Notes: generated by a model from the sequence alone, not told the origin. Positions 1 to 9,106 are shown, counted from the first letter of the stretch. The stretch: DNA of 64,000 nt from Pseudomonas sp. ok272 (GCF_900109995.1 NZ_FOCB01000016.1:48351-112350); one strand, 5' to 3'. Translations and numbers: made by a program.

Positions 1-958
1 CGATCTTCAGCGCCTCGGCGCCGGCTTTCATGGCCGCGACGAAACGTTCGAAGATCGGCCGCTCGACATACACCCGCTCCGAGCACAGGCACACCTGGCC
101 CGAGTTGGTGAAGCTGGAGCGCAGCACGCCGGCCACCGCCGCGTCGAAATCGCAGTCGGCAAACACCACGGCGGCGTTCTTGCCGCCCAGTTCGAACGAC
201 ACATCACGCACACCGTCGGCGGCGACTTTCATGATGGTCTCGCCGGTGCGCGACTCGCCGGTGAAGGTGATCGCGTCGACGTCCTTGTTGCGGGTCAGGA
301 ACTCACCGGCCGAGCCCGGGCCAAAGCCGTGCACCAGGTTGAACACCCCGGCCGGCAGGCCGACGTCGTGCATCACCTCGGCCAGCAGGGTGGCGGTGGA
401 CGGTGAGTCTTCGGACGGCTTGATCACCACCGAGTTGCCGCAGGCCAGGGCCGGGGCGACTTTCCAGGTCATCAGCAGCATCGGCAGGTTCCACGGCGAA
501 ATAATCGCCACCACGCCATGGGGCTTGCGCACCGAGTAGCTGAACACGTCGTTGCCGTCGCTGGCGCGCATCTCGAAGCACTCGCTGCCGGCCTGGTTGA
601 TCAGCTCGGCGAAGGTGCGAAAGTTGTGGATGCCCCGGGCGATGTCCAGGGTGCGCGCCTGCTGCACCGGGCGGCCGGTGTCGGCCACTTCGGCGGCGAC
701 GAAGTCTTCGAAGCGCCGTTCGATACCATCGGCGATCTTGTGCAGCATCTGTGCCCGCTGGCTGGCGCTGTAGTCGCCCCACGGACCGTGCTGCGCAGCC
801 TTGGCGGCGGCGACGGCAGCATCGACCTGGGCCTGGTCGGCCTCGCAGACGTGGCTCAGGGGCGTGCCGTCGATGGGCGAAATATTCGGGAAGGTCTGCG
901 CACTGGCGACGAATTCGCCCGCGATGTAGTGACGCAGCAACGGCAAGGGTGCAGACAC
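1..958 (-). CDS. 2-hydroxymuconic semialdehyde dehydrogenase-like aldehyde dehydrogenase (3' part outside window)
   Basis: NAD-dependent aldehyde dehydrogenase. About 319 N-terminal codons are visible and the C-terminus runs off the left edge. The translation has the ALDH core in order: the cofactor-loop motif ISPWNLPMLLMTWK, ALACGNSVVIKPSE, FTGESRTGE, the general-base region FELGGKN, and the catalytic cysteine in SGQVCLCSERVYVERPIF. These segments match the XylG/DmpC/AmnC branch, which oxidises 2-hydroxy- or 2-aminomuconic semialdehyde in meta-cleavage pathways. The start is a GTG; an ATG two bases upstream is in a frame that soon stops. No ring-cleavage genes are seen next to it, and the steroid meta-pathway lies 20 kb away, so the substrate is uncertain. 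Confidence 0.85.
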   Translation of the reverse strand, partial: MSAPLPLLRHYIAGEFVASAQTFPNISPIDGTPLSHVCEADQAQVDAAVAAAKAAQHGPWGDYSASQRAQMLHKIADGIERRFEDFVAAEVADTGRPVQQARTLDIARGIHNFRTFAELINQAGSECFEMRASDGNDVFSYSVRKPHGVVAIISPWNLPMLLMTWKVAPALACGNSVVIKPSEDSPSTATLLAEVMHDVGLPAGVFNLVHGFGPGSAGEFLTRNKDVDAITFTGESRTGETIMKVAADGVRDVSFELGGKNAAVVFADCDFDAAVAGVLRSSFTNSGQVCLCSERVYVERPIFERFVAAMKAGAEALKI

Positions 959-1117
959 ATCAACCTCCGGAAACATGGGTAGTCGGAGGGAGTGTAGGGA
1001 GAGTGGCTATTAGCGAATAATAAAAAGGTTGGGGGTGGCTATAGCGATCTGGAATAGATGGGGCTCGCTCCTACGGGGATCAATGGGGTAAACACGGTTT
1101 GCGCTACGCCGCCGCCC

Positions 1118-1367
1118 CTGTGGGAGCGGGCTTGCCCGCGAAGGCGCCAGCACCGTCAACATCGATGCTGCCTGACCCACCCTGTTCGCGGGCAAGCCTT
1201 AATGCCAGTCAGTTAAGGCGCCAAACCTGTGGGAGCGAGCCTGCTCGCGAAGACGGCAACACAGCCAACATCTCCGTTGACTGACCTACTGCTATCGCGA
1301 GCAGGCTCGCTCCCACGTGGGTTTCGCTTAACTGACTGGCATTAGGGCAAGCCTCGCTCCTACGGGA
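1118..1367. repeat. Outer REP pair (REPIN) interrupted by a MITE
   Basis: The left half reads gtgggagcgggcttgcccgcg from about 1120. Its inverted partner is split: ttcgcgggcaagcct ends at 1199 and the rest, cgctcctacggg, resumes at 1355. Removing 1200-1354 restores a continuous Pseudomonas REP half. The far edge overlaps the last codons and the stop of the LysR gene at 1360-1362. The 400 bases between the dehydrogenase start and the LysR stop hold only these repeats and a single REP-like piece near 1060-1080. Confidence 0.8.
1200..1344. mobile_element. 145-bp MITE with 18-bp terminal inverted repeats, carrying its own REP pair
   Basis: The left end taatgccagtcagttaag (1200-1217) is the exact reverse complement of the right end (1327-1344). 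The element is flanked on both sides by the 10-bp direct repeat gggcaagcct (1190-1199 and 1345-1354), as expected for a target-site duplication. Inside it are two inverted REP copies (about 1226-1252 and 1295-1316). There is no coding capacity, so mobilisation must have been in trans. Duplications of 9-12 bp are usual for IS4-type transposases, which makes that family a plausible parent. Confidence 0.85.
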
Positions 1368-2325
1368 TCGGCAATCGTTCATCCGACTCGCTGCGCGCCT
1401 GGTTCAAACACTCGCGAAACAGCCGCGCGGCGGGGCCCAGGGCGCGGGTGTTGGAGAAGAAGCAGCCGATGTCGCCAAACTGCAACGGCGCGCCCAGGTC
1501 GAAGGCCTTGAGCAGGCCGGCGCTGACGAACTGTTGCGAGGCCTCAAAGGGCATCAGCGCCACGGTCTGCTGGTCTTGCATCAGGGTGATGTTGGTGAGG
1601 ATCGACAGCGACTCGACCACGTTGCCCGGCGTCGCCAGGTCTGCGTCGGCGAACAGCTTGTCGGCGGTGCGCCGCAGCAGGGAATCGCGGGTCGGCAGCA
1701 CCCATGGGTACGCATGCAAGTCCGCCAGGCTGACCGGCGACTGTTGGTGCAGCGGGTGGTTCGCCCCGGCCACGATGCTCAACTCCTCGGCGTACAACAC
1801 CTCGACATCGAGCATCGGCGACTCATTGCGCCAACGCCAATCGTCCGGCACCCGGCCCACCACCAGGTCCACTTCGCCCACCGCCAGGGCCGGGAACAAC
1901 TGATCCATCTGCCCGACCCGCAACGACACCAGCACCCCCGGCGCCTGTTGCTTGAGCAATTGCATGGCCCGAGGCAGCAGCGAAGTGGATGCGGAGATCA
2001 GCGTACCGACCATCACGTGCCCGCTGGTGCCCTCCTGGAAGGCGTTGACCTCGTCGGTCAGCGAGCGCAGTTCCGCCAACAGCGACTTGGCCCGGCGCAC
2101 CACCAACTCGCCCAGCTCAGTGGCGCTGACCCCGCGATTGCCACGAATCAGCAACGGCGCATCGAAATACGACTCCAGCTCATGAATGATCTTGGTCACG
2201 GCCGGCTGGGTCAGGTTCAACGCCTGAGCGGCCCGGACCAGGGAGCCGCTTTGCAGCACCTGGTCGAACACCACCAGTTGATAGAACTTGAGTTTGCGCG
2301 CAACAGAGATCGTGGTGAACTTCAT
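1360..2325 (-). CDS. LysR-family transcriptional regulator (GbpR/PcaQ-like)
   Basis: A 321-residue LysR regulator. The N-terminal winged helix covers about residues 8-70 (KLKFYQLVVFDQVLQSGSLV, AAQALNLTQPAVTKIIHELE), followed by a linker helix and a two-lobe periplasmic-binding-protein-like effector domain (about 95-305). The longer reading frame upstream lacks LysR similarity, so the ATG just before MKFTTIS is used. The spacing and the leading residues before the helix-turn-helix resemble the GbpR/PcaQ branch, which often controls sugar or aromatic-acid catabolism. The target is unknown; the upstream dehydrogenase is on the same strand. The final Ile-Pro-stop codons lie inside a REP sequence. 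Confidence 0.9.
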   Translation of the reverse strand: MKFTTISVARKLKFYQLVVFDQVLQSGSLVRAAQALNLTQPAVTKIIHELESYFDAPLLIRGNRGVSATELGELVVRRAKSLLAELRSLTDEVNAFQEGTSGHVMVGTLISASTSLLPRAMQLLKQQAPGVLVSLRVGQMDQLFPALAVGEVDLVVGRVPDDWRWRNESPMLDVEVLYAEELSIVAGANHPLHQQSPVSLADLHAYPWVLPTRDSLLRRTADKLFADADLATPGNVVESLSILTNITLMQDQQTVALMPFEASQQFVSAGLLKAFDLGAPLQFGDIGCFFSNTRALGPAARLFRECLNQARSESDERLPIP

Positions 2326-2387
2326 GCAGGGCCTCGCACGGGGGTAGAGGCCGCTATAGGTAGCACACTCGCGAGGGGCCGGGAAAT

Positions 2388-3797
2388 CTACGGCAGGTGG
2401 TCCGCCGCAAAGTCCGCCTCCGATCGGGCCAGCAACCGGCCCTTGCGACAGGCCAGTTGAAAACGCTCGAAGTCCCGCTCGTTCTGGTCGGCGTAGGTCT
2501 TGGCATACTGCATCAGCGCCTCGCTCAAGGTGTCGCTCTTGCCGATGTAGCCGCTGATCTGCGCGGCTTGCCCGCTGGCCTTGGCATGGGCGCGGGCCAG
2601 TGCCCGGCCACAGGTGCGGGCGTAGGCGGCGAAGGCTTCGTCGTCGAAGGTTTCCAGCTCCGCCGAGACCTTCATGTCGCGCAATTGGCGCACGTAGAAG
2701 TGCCGGCCGTTGGGGCCGGTGGTCCAGCCCAGGAACAGGTCGCTGGCCGATTGCATCAGGCGCTGGCCCTCGACCACCCGCTGGCCATTGTGCCGGGGCG
2801 ACTTGACCTTGACGAAGTTGGCCAGCACCGAGGGCCGGGCCTCCTTGAACTGGAGGAACAGCGGGCGCTCCTGGTTGTCGGTCATCAGCGCCACCAGGCA
2901 ACGGGTGCCGACGCTGCCCACACCGACCACCTTGAACGCCATGTCCTGGACCTCGAAGCGCCCCAGCAAATTGCGCCGGTCACCGACCAGCGTGGCGCGG
3001 TAGTCACGCATGAACGTGTCGTACAGCGGCCGCCAGTCGCTCAGGCGCAACCAGTCGTCCTCGGCGTCGAGCAGGGTGGTGTGGTTGTGCAGGTGGAAGA
3101 TTTCCGGCAGGTCATCGCGAATCAACAAGCGGCCCTGGGCATCGCGCTCGCTGATCTTGGGCAGCAGCTCGGCGTGGGTGCGCCGTGCGGCTTTGTCGAT
3201 GGCCCGTTGCACGTGTTCCAGGGTGTTTTCCGAACGGGCGCGCTGGAGCAGGTCGGTGTAGCTGATGGAGTCGTACCAGATTTCCAGGGCGCTCTGTTCG
3301 GCGCACTCGGCCATGCTCTTCTGGTAGGCAGCCACCACCTGGTGGCAGACGTCTTCCTCCACCGAGACCCCGTGGCGCAGGTCGCGGGCGGCCACCAGGA
3401 AACTCGCCACCAGCCGCTTGAGGTCCCACTCCCAGGGCCCCGGGTGCACCTCGTCGAAGTCGTTGACGCTGAACAGCAGATTGCGCTCGGGCGTGGCAAA
3501 ACCGCCGAAGTTCATCAGGTGGCAGTCACCGCAAATCATCGAGCGCATGCCCATGTCCGGTGTGCCGGCCAGGTCGTGGGCCTGCAACAAGGCATTGCCG
3601 CGATAGAAGGTAAACGGCGAGACCAGCATGCGCCCGTAACGCAGCGCCACCAGCGACTGCACGCGGCCTTCGCTGGAGAGTTTGATCAACGGGATCGGGT
3701 CGCGCTTGATGTGCCCGGGGTGGGCATGGGAACTGCGCGGACACAGCTTGCGCGCATCCTTGCCTTGTTTGAGGCGGTCTTTGACGGTGGTGCTCAT
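2388..3797 (-). CDS. DUF2252 family protein
   Basis: A 469-residue protein of the DUF2252 family, which has a kinase-like fold and no settled function. Visible family segments are FTFYRGNALLQAHDL, the metal/phosphate-type loop ICGDCHLMNFGGF, and VNDFDEVHPGPWEWDLKRL, which resembles the HGD and DFD motifs of aminoglycoside-phosphotransferase-like kinases. The start is the ATG preceded by AAGGGA at good spacing; the frame stays open further upstream but without family similarity. A very long frame on the opposite strand is a codon-bias shadow. It appears monocistronic. Confidence 0.85.
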   Translation of the reverse strand: MSTTVKDRLKQGKDARKLCPRSSHAHPGHIKRDPIPLIKLSSEGRVQSLVALRYGRMLVSPFTFYRGNALLQAHDLAGTPDMGMRSMICGDCHLMNFGGFATPERNLLFSVNDFDEVHPGPWEWDLKRLVASFLVAARDLRHGVSVEEDVCHQVVAAYQKSMAECAEQSALEIWYDSISYTDLLQRARSENTLEHVQRAIDKAARRTHAELLPKISERDAQGRLLIRDDLPEIFHLHNHTTLLDAEDDWLRLSDWRPLYDTFMRDYRATLVGDRRNLLGRFEVQDMAFKVVGVGSVGTRCLVALMTDNQERPLFLQFKEARPSVLANFVKVKSPRHNGQRVVEGQRLMQSASDLFLGWTTGPNGRHFYVRQLRDMKVSAELETFDDEAFAAYARTCGRALARAHAKASGQAAQISGYIGKSDTLSEALMQYAKTYADQNERDFERFQLACRKGRLLARSEADFAADHLP

Positions 3798-4056
3798 GGC
3801 GTCCCTTACTAGGCGTGTGCAGTGCCGTTTTAGCGGTGGCAGGCGTGGGTTGGATGAGTCAAACGCTAGCAGGGAATTGAGGGTTGGCCAGTGGGCTGCA
3901 ACGCACGAGAGCAGAGTGCTTTGTGGTTGTGTGTAGGACGTATCCGATATTTGAGTGGGGTTTGGCATCAGGGGCGCGTTTACACGGCCCTGGCGATCTG
4001 CATGCCGTGTGAAGCGTTAGGCTTTTGATCCCTTTCCCGCTCCCTGGAGCCATCGC

Positions 4057-5100
4057 ATGAGTACACAAAAAACCTCTCAACCCAACCCCGCTGATCCCCC
4101 TCGGCGCATAGAGGACGAGCGCTTCGGTGAAGTCCTGGCGCTGATTCAGGGAGCCAGGCTGCAGGCCATGCAAGCGGTGAACACGCAACTGATCGAGCTG
4201 TATTGGCAGGTCGGTGGGTACATCAGCCATAAGTTGGCGCTGGCCGAGTGGGGCGACGCGGTGGTCAGTCAGTTGGCTGACCACCTGGCCCTGACCCAGC
4301 CGGGGTTGCGTGGTTTTACGCGACGTAACCTGTTCCGTATGCGCCAGTTCTATGAGACTTATCGGGATGATGAAAAAGTGTCAGCACTGCTGACACAATT
4401 GCCCTGGACCCAAAACCTGATCATTTTGAGCCAAAGCAAACACCCGCAAGAACGTGAGTTTTACCTGCGCTTGGCCATCCAGGAAAAGTGGTCGACCCGT
4501 GAACTGGAGCGCCAATTCAAAACAGCGCTGTTCGAACGTAGCGTCACCCGCCCGGCAACGATCTCGCCAGTGCTGGAACAGACGCATCCCAAGGCGTTGG
4601 ACGTGTTCCGCGACGCCTACATGGTCGAGTTTCTCGGGCTGCCCAGTGACCATGTCGAGGCTGACCTGCACCGAGGATTACTGGCCCGCCTCAAGGATTT
4701 CCTGACCGAGCTGGGGCGCGACTTCTGCTTTGTCGGCAGCGAGTACCCGCTGCAAGTGGGCGGGCGCGACTTCGCGCTGGACTTGCTGTTCTTCCACCGT
4801 GAGCTGAACTGTTTGGTGGCTGTCGAGCTGAAGGTCGGTCGTTTCGAGCCAGAGTACCTGGGCAAGCTGGACTTCTATCTCGAAGCGCTGGACCGCAACG
4901 AGCGTAAAGACCATGAGAACCCTGCCATTGGCGTGCTGCTGTGTGCCAGCAAGGACGACGAAGTGGTGGAGTACGCGCTGAATCGCTCGTTGTCGCCGGC
5001 CTTGGTCGCCGAGTACCAGACGCTATTGCCGGACAAACAGCTGTTGCAGGCCAAGTTGCACGAGTTTTATGCACTGAATGCGGCGCAAGAAGAGACCTGA
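4057..5100 (+). CDS. DUF1016 / YhcG-type PDDEXK nuclease domain protein
   Basis: A 347-residue protein with an N-terminal DUF1016 winged-helix region (about residues 15-150; FGEVLALIQGARLQAMQAVN, FTRRNLFRMRQFYETY) and a C-terminal PDDEXK nuclease domain (about 165-335). The nuclease core is visible: GGRDFALDLLFFHR supplies the Asp, and LVAVELKVGRFEPEY supplies the E-x-K pair. Family members are found near restriction and mobile elements and are suggested nucleases; their substrate is not settled. The start is supported by CTGGAG eight bases upstream. It stands alone here with no restriction genes beside it. Confidence 0.9.
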   Translation: MSTQKTSQPNPADPPRRIEDERFGEVLALIQGARLQAMQAVNTQLIELYWQVGGYISHKLALAEWGDAVVSQLADHLALTQPGLRGFTRRNLFRMRQFYETYRDDEKVSALLTQLPWTQNLIILSQSKHPQEREFYLRLAIQEKWSTRELERQFKTALFERSVTRPATISPVLEQTHPKALDVFRDAYMVEFLGLPSDHVEADLHRGLLARLKDFLTELGRDFCFVGSEYPLQVGGRDFALDLLFFHRELNCLVAVELKVGRFEPEYLGKLDFYLEALDRNERKDHENPAIGVLLCASKDDEVVEYALNRSLSPALVAEYQTLLPDKQLLQAKLHEFYALNAAQEET

Positions 5101-5244
5101 TCAGTGGACGCTGGCCGAGCAGAGCGCTGGCGGGTCCAGCCAACGCCGGATGAAACATCGGCCATTATTATTGAGGCCCTGTCGATTTTCGACCCGGCTA
5201 TTCGACAAGGAAGTCAGCCACTCAATCCCCAAGGAGCAACCGCC

Positions 5245-5682
5245 ATGCGATTCATGATTCTGATCAAGGCCAGCGCCGATTCCGAAGCCGGGCAGATGCC
5301 CAGCGAAGCGCTGCTGACGGCGATGGGCAACTACAACGAGGCGCTGGTCAAGGCCGGCATCATGCTCGGCGGCGATGGCCTGCACCCCAGCAGCAAAGGC
5401 GCGCGCGTGCGCTTCGCCGGCGGCCAGCACATCGTCACCGACGGTCCGTTCGCCGAGACCAAGGAGCTGCTCGCCGGCTACTGGCTGTGGCAGGTCAAGT
5501 CCAGGGAAGAAGCCATCGAATGGGTCAAGCGCTGCCCCAATCCGATGCCAGGCACCGAGGCCGAGATCGAGATCCGCCAGGTGTTCGAGGCCGAAGACTT
5601 CGGCGCCGAGTTCACCCCCGAACTGCGCGCCCAGGAAGAACGCGTATGGGCCCAGGCCCAGGAACAGGCGAAGAAGCGCTAA
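5245..5682 (+). CDS. YCII / DGPF-domain protein
   Basis: A 145-residue protein of the YCII-related (DGPF) family. It begins MRFMILIKASADSEAG, the usual first strand, and carries the signature IVTDGPFAETKELLAGYWLW that gives the family its DGPF name. Members are dimeric ferredoxin-like folds, often encoded next to ECF sigma factors; none is next to this one. The start follows AAGGAG at eight bases; the longer upstream frame is not conserved-looking. The biochemical role is unknown. Confidence 0.85.
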   Translation: MRFMILIKASADSEAGQMPSEALLTAMGNYNEALVKAGIMLGGDGLHPSSKGARVRFAGGQHIVTDGPFAETKELLAGYWLWQVKSREEAIEWVKRCPNPMPGTEAEIEIRQVFEAEDFGAEFTPELRAQEERVWAQAQEQAKKR

Positions 5683-5704
5683 AGCTCGCCACGATCCCCT
5701 TGTG

Positions 5705-5757
5705 GGCGCGAACAAGCGCGCTCGCCACCGGCTGTTTCTTCGATATCGGGACGTCCT
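5705..5757 (+). repeat. REP-like repeat, copy 1 of a three-copy family in this window
   Basis: Contains ctcgccaccggctgtttctt followed by cgatatcgggacgtcct. Nearly the same sequence recurs at 23679-23715, and inverted at 26737-26770. It fills the gap between the YCII gene and the envelope unit. Confidence 0.6.
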
Positions 5758-5901
5758 TAAGTGAGCCGTATTGCGCTCAGACCGGGGCTTCGGGGCGTCC
5801 ACCGGCCAAGCGGGTTATCGCGATTTTGTGGCTTTATGCTAGCATCTGGGCGCGTAGCGGAATGTCGGCTCGCCCAGGTACCCGGTAAAGGAAGACCCAC
5901 G

Positions 5902-6726
5902 TTGAGACCCATCAGAGCGCTGCGAACACTGGCCAGTCTGGTTCCCCGCGGCTTGTTGCTCGTACTGCTGTGCAGCGCGTTCGGGGTGCAGGCCGACCAG
6001 GTGATCGGTCGCTTCAATTCGGTGGCCGGGCCTTTCAGTCACATGGAGACCCCGGCCGGCAGGGCGTACTTGAGCCTGCACGAGCGCAAGATGCAGGTGC
6101 AACTGCCGGACGACTGGCGTGAAAGCACCGTTGAAACCACGATGGAGCTGGACGGCGACACGGCGGTGGTCATGAGCTATCGCACCGCCCAGTGCGACTC
6201 GCAAACCGCCCTGGTGGTGATCTCCGGCAAGACGGTCTGGGGCCCTTATCGACTGGGGGGCTGTGGCGACATGCTGGCCTTCCAGCGCAGTGAAGACGGC
6301 AAGAGTTTCGTCGCCATGCAGATGAATGGCCCGCGTTCCGAGGCCTGGACCTATTCCTCGAAGGATAAGAATTTCCGTGGGCCGATGAAGGTCGACCTGC
6401 CGGGGCTGCTCAAAGGCCTGGCCAAGGCCCGGCCGCCACTGCCCGCCGCACCGGCGCCCAAGCCACCCGTGGCCACCAAGCCTGCTCCGGTGGCCAAGAC
6501 CGCAGCGGCTTCCGTGCCCCCCGTGCCCTCTGCGCGCACGCTGCCTTCCACGCCCCCCGCACCGCCTGCGCCCAAGCCCGTGGCCAAACCGCCGGCCAAG
6601 GTGCCGATTCCTTCCGCGCTGCCGCAGCCGGTGGCCGATGCGGTCGTCGAACATGCCCAGGCCAGTACGCCGCCCAGGCGCCGGGTAGAGATCAACTTGA
6701 TCTCCAAGCTGGAGACCGAGTCGTGA
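5902..6726 (+). CDS. Secreted/periplasmic protein of unknown function with proline-alanine-rich tail
   Basis: About 274 residues. The chosen TTG start follows AAAGGA by ten bases and gives a good signal peptide (PRGLLLVLLCSAFGVQA, cleavage near residue 31). A globular part follows (residues 32-165) with two cysteine pairs and many aromatic residues, then a long Pro/Ala/Lys segment (about 170-235) typical of a spacer crossing the cell wall. The gene overlaps the next by the four bases GTGA, so the two are translationally coupled. No family is recognised. Upstream ATG alternatives would bury the signal peptide behind a polar stretch. Confidence 0.6.
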   Translation: MRPIRALRTLASLVPRGLLLVLLCSAFGVQADQVIGRFNSVAGPFSHMETPAGRAYLSLHERKMQVQLPDDWRESTVETTMELDGDTAVVMSYRTAQCDSQTALVVISGKTVWGPYRLGGCGDMLAFQRSEDGKSFVAMQMNGPRSEAWTYSSKDKNFRGPMKVDLPGLLKGLAKARPPLPAAPAPKPPVATKPAPVAKTAAASVPPVPSARTLPSTPPAPPAPKPVAKPPAKVPIPSALPQPVADAVVEHAQASTPPRRRVEINLISKLETES

Positions 6727-8363
6727 CCAGCCAGATGTCGCTCAAGCGATTTGCTCCCCGCCGCTCGCCGGCCCGTGCGTTGATGCACTGGCTACGGGAA
6801 GACAAGAACCCGCTGCCACGACGCCAGGAACGGGTGCTGGTCCTGGTGATGCTGACCCTGACGCTGGCGTACCTGATAGTCGAGATGGGGTTCAACGCCC
6901 GTTTGCTGGACGTGGTCGGTGGCCTGGCCAGTCATCATCAAGTGGAGTCCATCGAGGTCTACGGGCGCTTGATCGCCGGCACGGCAGTGGCCCTGCTGGG
7001 GCTGGGCATGGTGCTGAAGAAGAGTCTGCGCCTGGGCTGGAGCCGCCTTCGCACGACGGCCTGGGCGGTCGCGGTGATCGTCGGCTGTGTGGGCACCACG
7101 TACTTTGCGCAGTTGGCGCTGGTCAATCACCTGGTGGATCGCTCGACGCCCGATGAGCGCGCGCGCGCGGCCTTGGGTGTGCCGATGACGTACTTGATGG
7201 TGCACCACGATTTCGGCCTGACGGGCCTGGACCTCACCGCCGAGGATTTGCAGCGCCCCGAGGGCAAGACCCTGCTGGCGACGTTTCCCATCATGCTGTT
7301 GTCGGTGGATCGCCTGACGGATCGCATCAAGCAGCAGGCGCAGGGGTTCTTCGAGTTGTTCGCCGAAACCGTGCGCGGCGATGCCGAGGTTAATTATCGC
7401 CACTACCAGGACTCCCTCGCCGAGCTGGATGAAAGCTACCGCCAGTACCAGCAGGGCAGCAGTCGCTACCAGGAAGCCATCAGCGCGGCCTCCATCGCCC
7501 GGCACCAGCAACAGGCCTGGAGCGATTACGTGGCGAGCCTCAAGCAACGCAATCGCCGCCTGACCCCCAGCAACGTGCCCCGACGCCACGTCAACACGGT
7601 CCGCCAGTCGCTGCGCGAGAAGGGCATCGCGGTGGCTGACGATTGGCGGCCCAATGATCGCGCGGGGTTCAACCAGGCCGTGGCCCGGAGCGTGCAACGC
7701 GATGCCCGCAACGCCTATGCCTCCGGCTTAGAGTCGATCGGTCGATGGATCGATCCAGGCTTGCCGCGCGGGCAGTTTTTTGCGCAGTTGCCGATCCAGA
7801 ACAAGTGGCGCGAGGCGTTGCACTTGCCGTACTTGATCACCCTGCAGCCCGACCTGTCGCCCAGCGGCTTCGAGCAAACCGTGTACCGGCCAACCATCAG
7901 CTACGATGCCCAGCAGTTGATCGAAGATCGCTTGGTCGACCCGCAGAACTACCGCGACCGAGGCCAAAAGGAGCAGATCGGCCGTGACAGCTACCGCGCG
8001 CTGATTGTGCCGATGATCGCCCTGCTGTTTTCCCTGCTCGGTGCGTTCACGCACATCTTCAAGTGCCTGGGCTTTTTCACCCGGGCGCTGTGTTACGTCC
8101 CGCCGAGGCTCTATGTGGCCGCCTTCGTCGGCTATGCGCTGGTGGTGCTGACGGTGCCGATGTTCTGGACCAACAAGGTGACCGAGCAGCCGCTGTTTCT
8201 CAGCCTCAAGCAGCAAAGCGGCTCGTCGCTGGGGCTCATGGGCTGGATCATCGCCCATGGCGTGCAGTGGACAGCGCAGGTCCAGCCGGTGTTTTACCCG
8301 CTCAACGAACGGGTGCGCCTGCACCTGCTCGGCGGCCTGACCTACGGTTATCAGCCTCAATGA
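6723..8363 (+). CDS. Multi-spanning inner-membrane protein of unknown function
   Basis: A 546-residue protein starting at a GTG that overlaps the previous stop, with GGAG nine bases upstream. Predicted membrane segments: VLVLVMLTLTLAYLIVEMGF, TAVALLGLGMVL, AWAVAVIVGCVGTTYFAQLA near the N-terminus, a soluble and partly coiled region of about 270 residues (LAELDESYRQYQQGSSRYQE), then LIVPMIALLFSLLGAFTHIF, LYVAAFVGYALVVLTVPMFW and a final hydrophobic helix. It is coupled to a secreted protein upstream and a lipoprotein downstream, which suggests an envelope complex. No family is recognised. Confidence 0.75.
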   Translation: MTSQMSLKRFAPRRSPARALMHWLREDKNPLPRRQERVLVLVMLTLTLAYLIVEMGFNARLLDVVGGLASHHQVESIEVYGRLIAGTAVALLGLGMVLKKSLRLGWSRLRTTAWAVAVIVGCVGTTYFAQLALVNHLVDRSTPDERARAALGVPMTYLMVHHDFGLTGLDLTAEDLQRPEGKTLLATFPIMLLSVDRLTDRIKQQAQGFFELFAETVRGDAEVNYRHYQDSLAELDESYRQYQQGSSRYQEAISAASIARHQQQAWSDYVASLKQRNRRLTPSNVPRRHVNTVRQSLREKGIAVADDWRPNDRAGFNQAVARSVQRDARNAYASGLESIGRWIDPGLPRGQFFAQLPIQNKWREALHLPYLITLQPDLSPSGFEQTVYRPTISYDAQQLIEDRLVDPQNYRDRGQKEQIGRDSYRALIVPMIALLFSLLGAFTHIFKCLGFFTRALCYVPPRLYVAAFVGYALVVLTVPMFWTNKVTEQPLFLSLKQQSGSSLGLMGWIIAHGVQWTAQVQPVFYPLNERVRLHLLGGLTYGYQPQ

Positions 8364-8395
8364 ATGCTCATCTTCAGTCTCGAAAGGAGTCGCCC

Positions 8396-9037
8396 TTGTC
8401 GCGCGCACTTGCTGTATCGACCGTGTTGCTCGCCTGCACCGGTTTGTTGTTGAGTGGTTGCCAGAATTCGCCCATGGGCAGCACGGCGGTCGGAGGGGTG
8501 CTCGGGTGCATTGGCGGTGCGGCGATTGCGGCCGGGACCGGCGGCCACCCGGGCACCGGTTGCGCCATCGGCGCCGCCCTGGGGGCGCCGACGGGTTACT
8601 ACGTGGGGCGTCAGAAGGACCTGGAAAACGCCCGGCAGGCCAAGGCGGCCATCGAGGCCCAGTCGGGTGATGTCGCCGTGGTGCAACTGACCACCCGCCA
8701 GGAAGCCGTGCCGGCGGACAAGCGCAACGACGTCGGGGCCGCGAGTGTCGAGAGCATGGACTCGATGCAGGTCAACGTGCCGCAGACCCTGGTGAAAAAA
8801 CGCGACAAGCGTCTCAAGCAGCCGCTGTCGCAAGTGGGCAACTACGTGTCCAGCGCCAGCAGCAAGGCCAACATCGTCGTCACCACCCGCAGCAAGAGCG
8901 ACTTCAACTACATCGTCGCCAACATCAAGAAGGGCTACGCCGGCAAGGTCACGCCCGACAAGGTGACCTACGAGTACCGCGAGCTGACACGTGGCACCCA
9001 ATCGGCGATCCAGGTGATGCCTAGCGCGCAGGTGTGA
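8396..9037 (+). CDS. Lipoprotein with glycine-zipper-like segment
   Basis: About 213 residues from a TTG start that follows AAAGGAG by six bases and yields an ideal lipoprotein signal (VLLACTGLLLSGC, lipidated Cys near residue 22). An in-frame ATG at 8360 overlapping the previous stop is the alternative. The segment VGGVLGCIGGAAIAAGTGG and the following GAALGAPTG resemble glycine-zipper helices of envelope lipoproteins. The remainder is hydrophilic. It closes the three-gene envelope unit; function unknown. Confidence 0.75.
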   Translation: MSRALAVSTVLLACTGLLLSGCQNSPMGSTAVGGVLGCIGGAAIAAGTGGHPGTGCAIGAALGAPTGYYVGRQKDLENARQAKAAIEAQSGDVAVVQLTTRQEAVPADKRNDVGAASVESMDSMQVNVPQTLVKKRDKRLKQPLSQVGNYVSSASSKANIVVTTRSKSDFNYIVANIKKGYAGKVTPDKVTYEYRELTRGTQSAIQVMPSAQV

Positions 9038-9077
9038 GGGAAACCGCAGGTCTGACCCATCCATGTGGACTGACCCA

Positions 9078-9106
9078 CTGCCTTCGCGAGCAGGCTCGCT
9101 CCCACA
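9078..9106. repeat. Single REP sequence
   Basis: The sequence cgcgagcaggctcgctccca is the same REP type as the inner pair of the 1200 MITE. It lies between the lipoprotein stop and the copA promoter, where it could form a 3' hairpin on the upstream transcript. Confidence 0.7.

Noticed and set aside
2397..3812. A 471-codon plus-strand open frame opposite the DUF2252 gene
   Set aside because: Same shadow effect; the opposite strand has clear DUF2252 motifs and a ribosome site.
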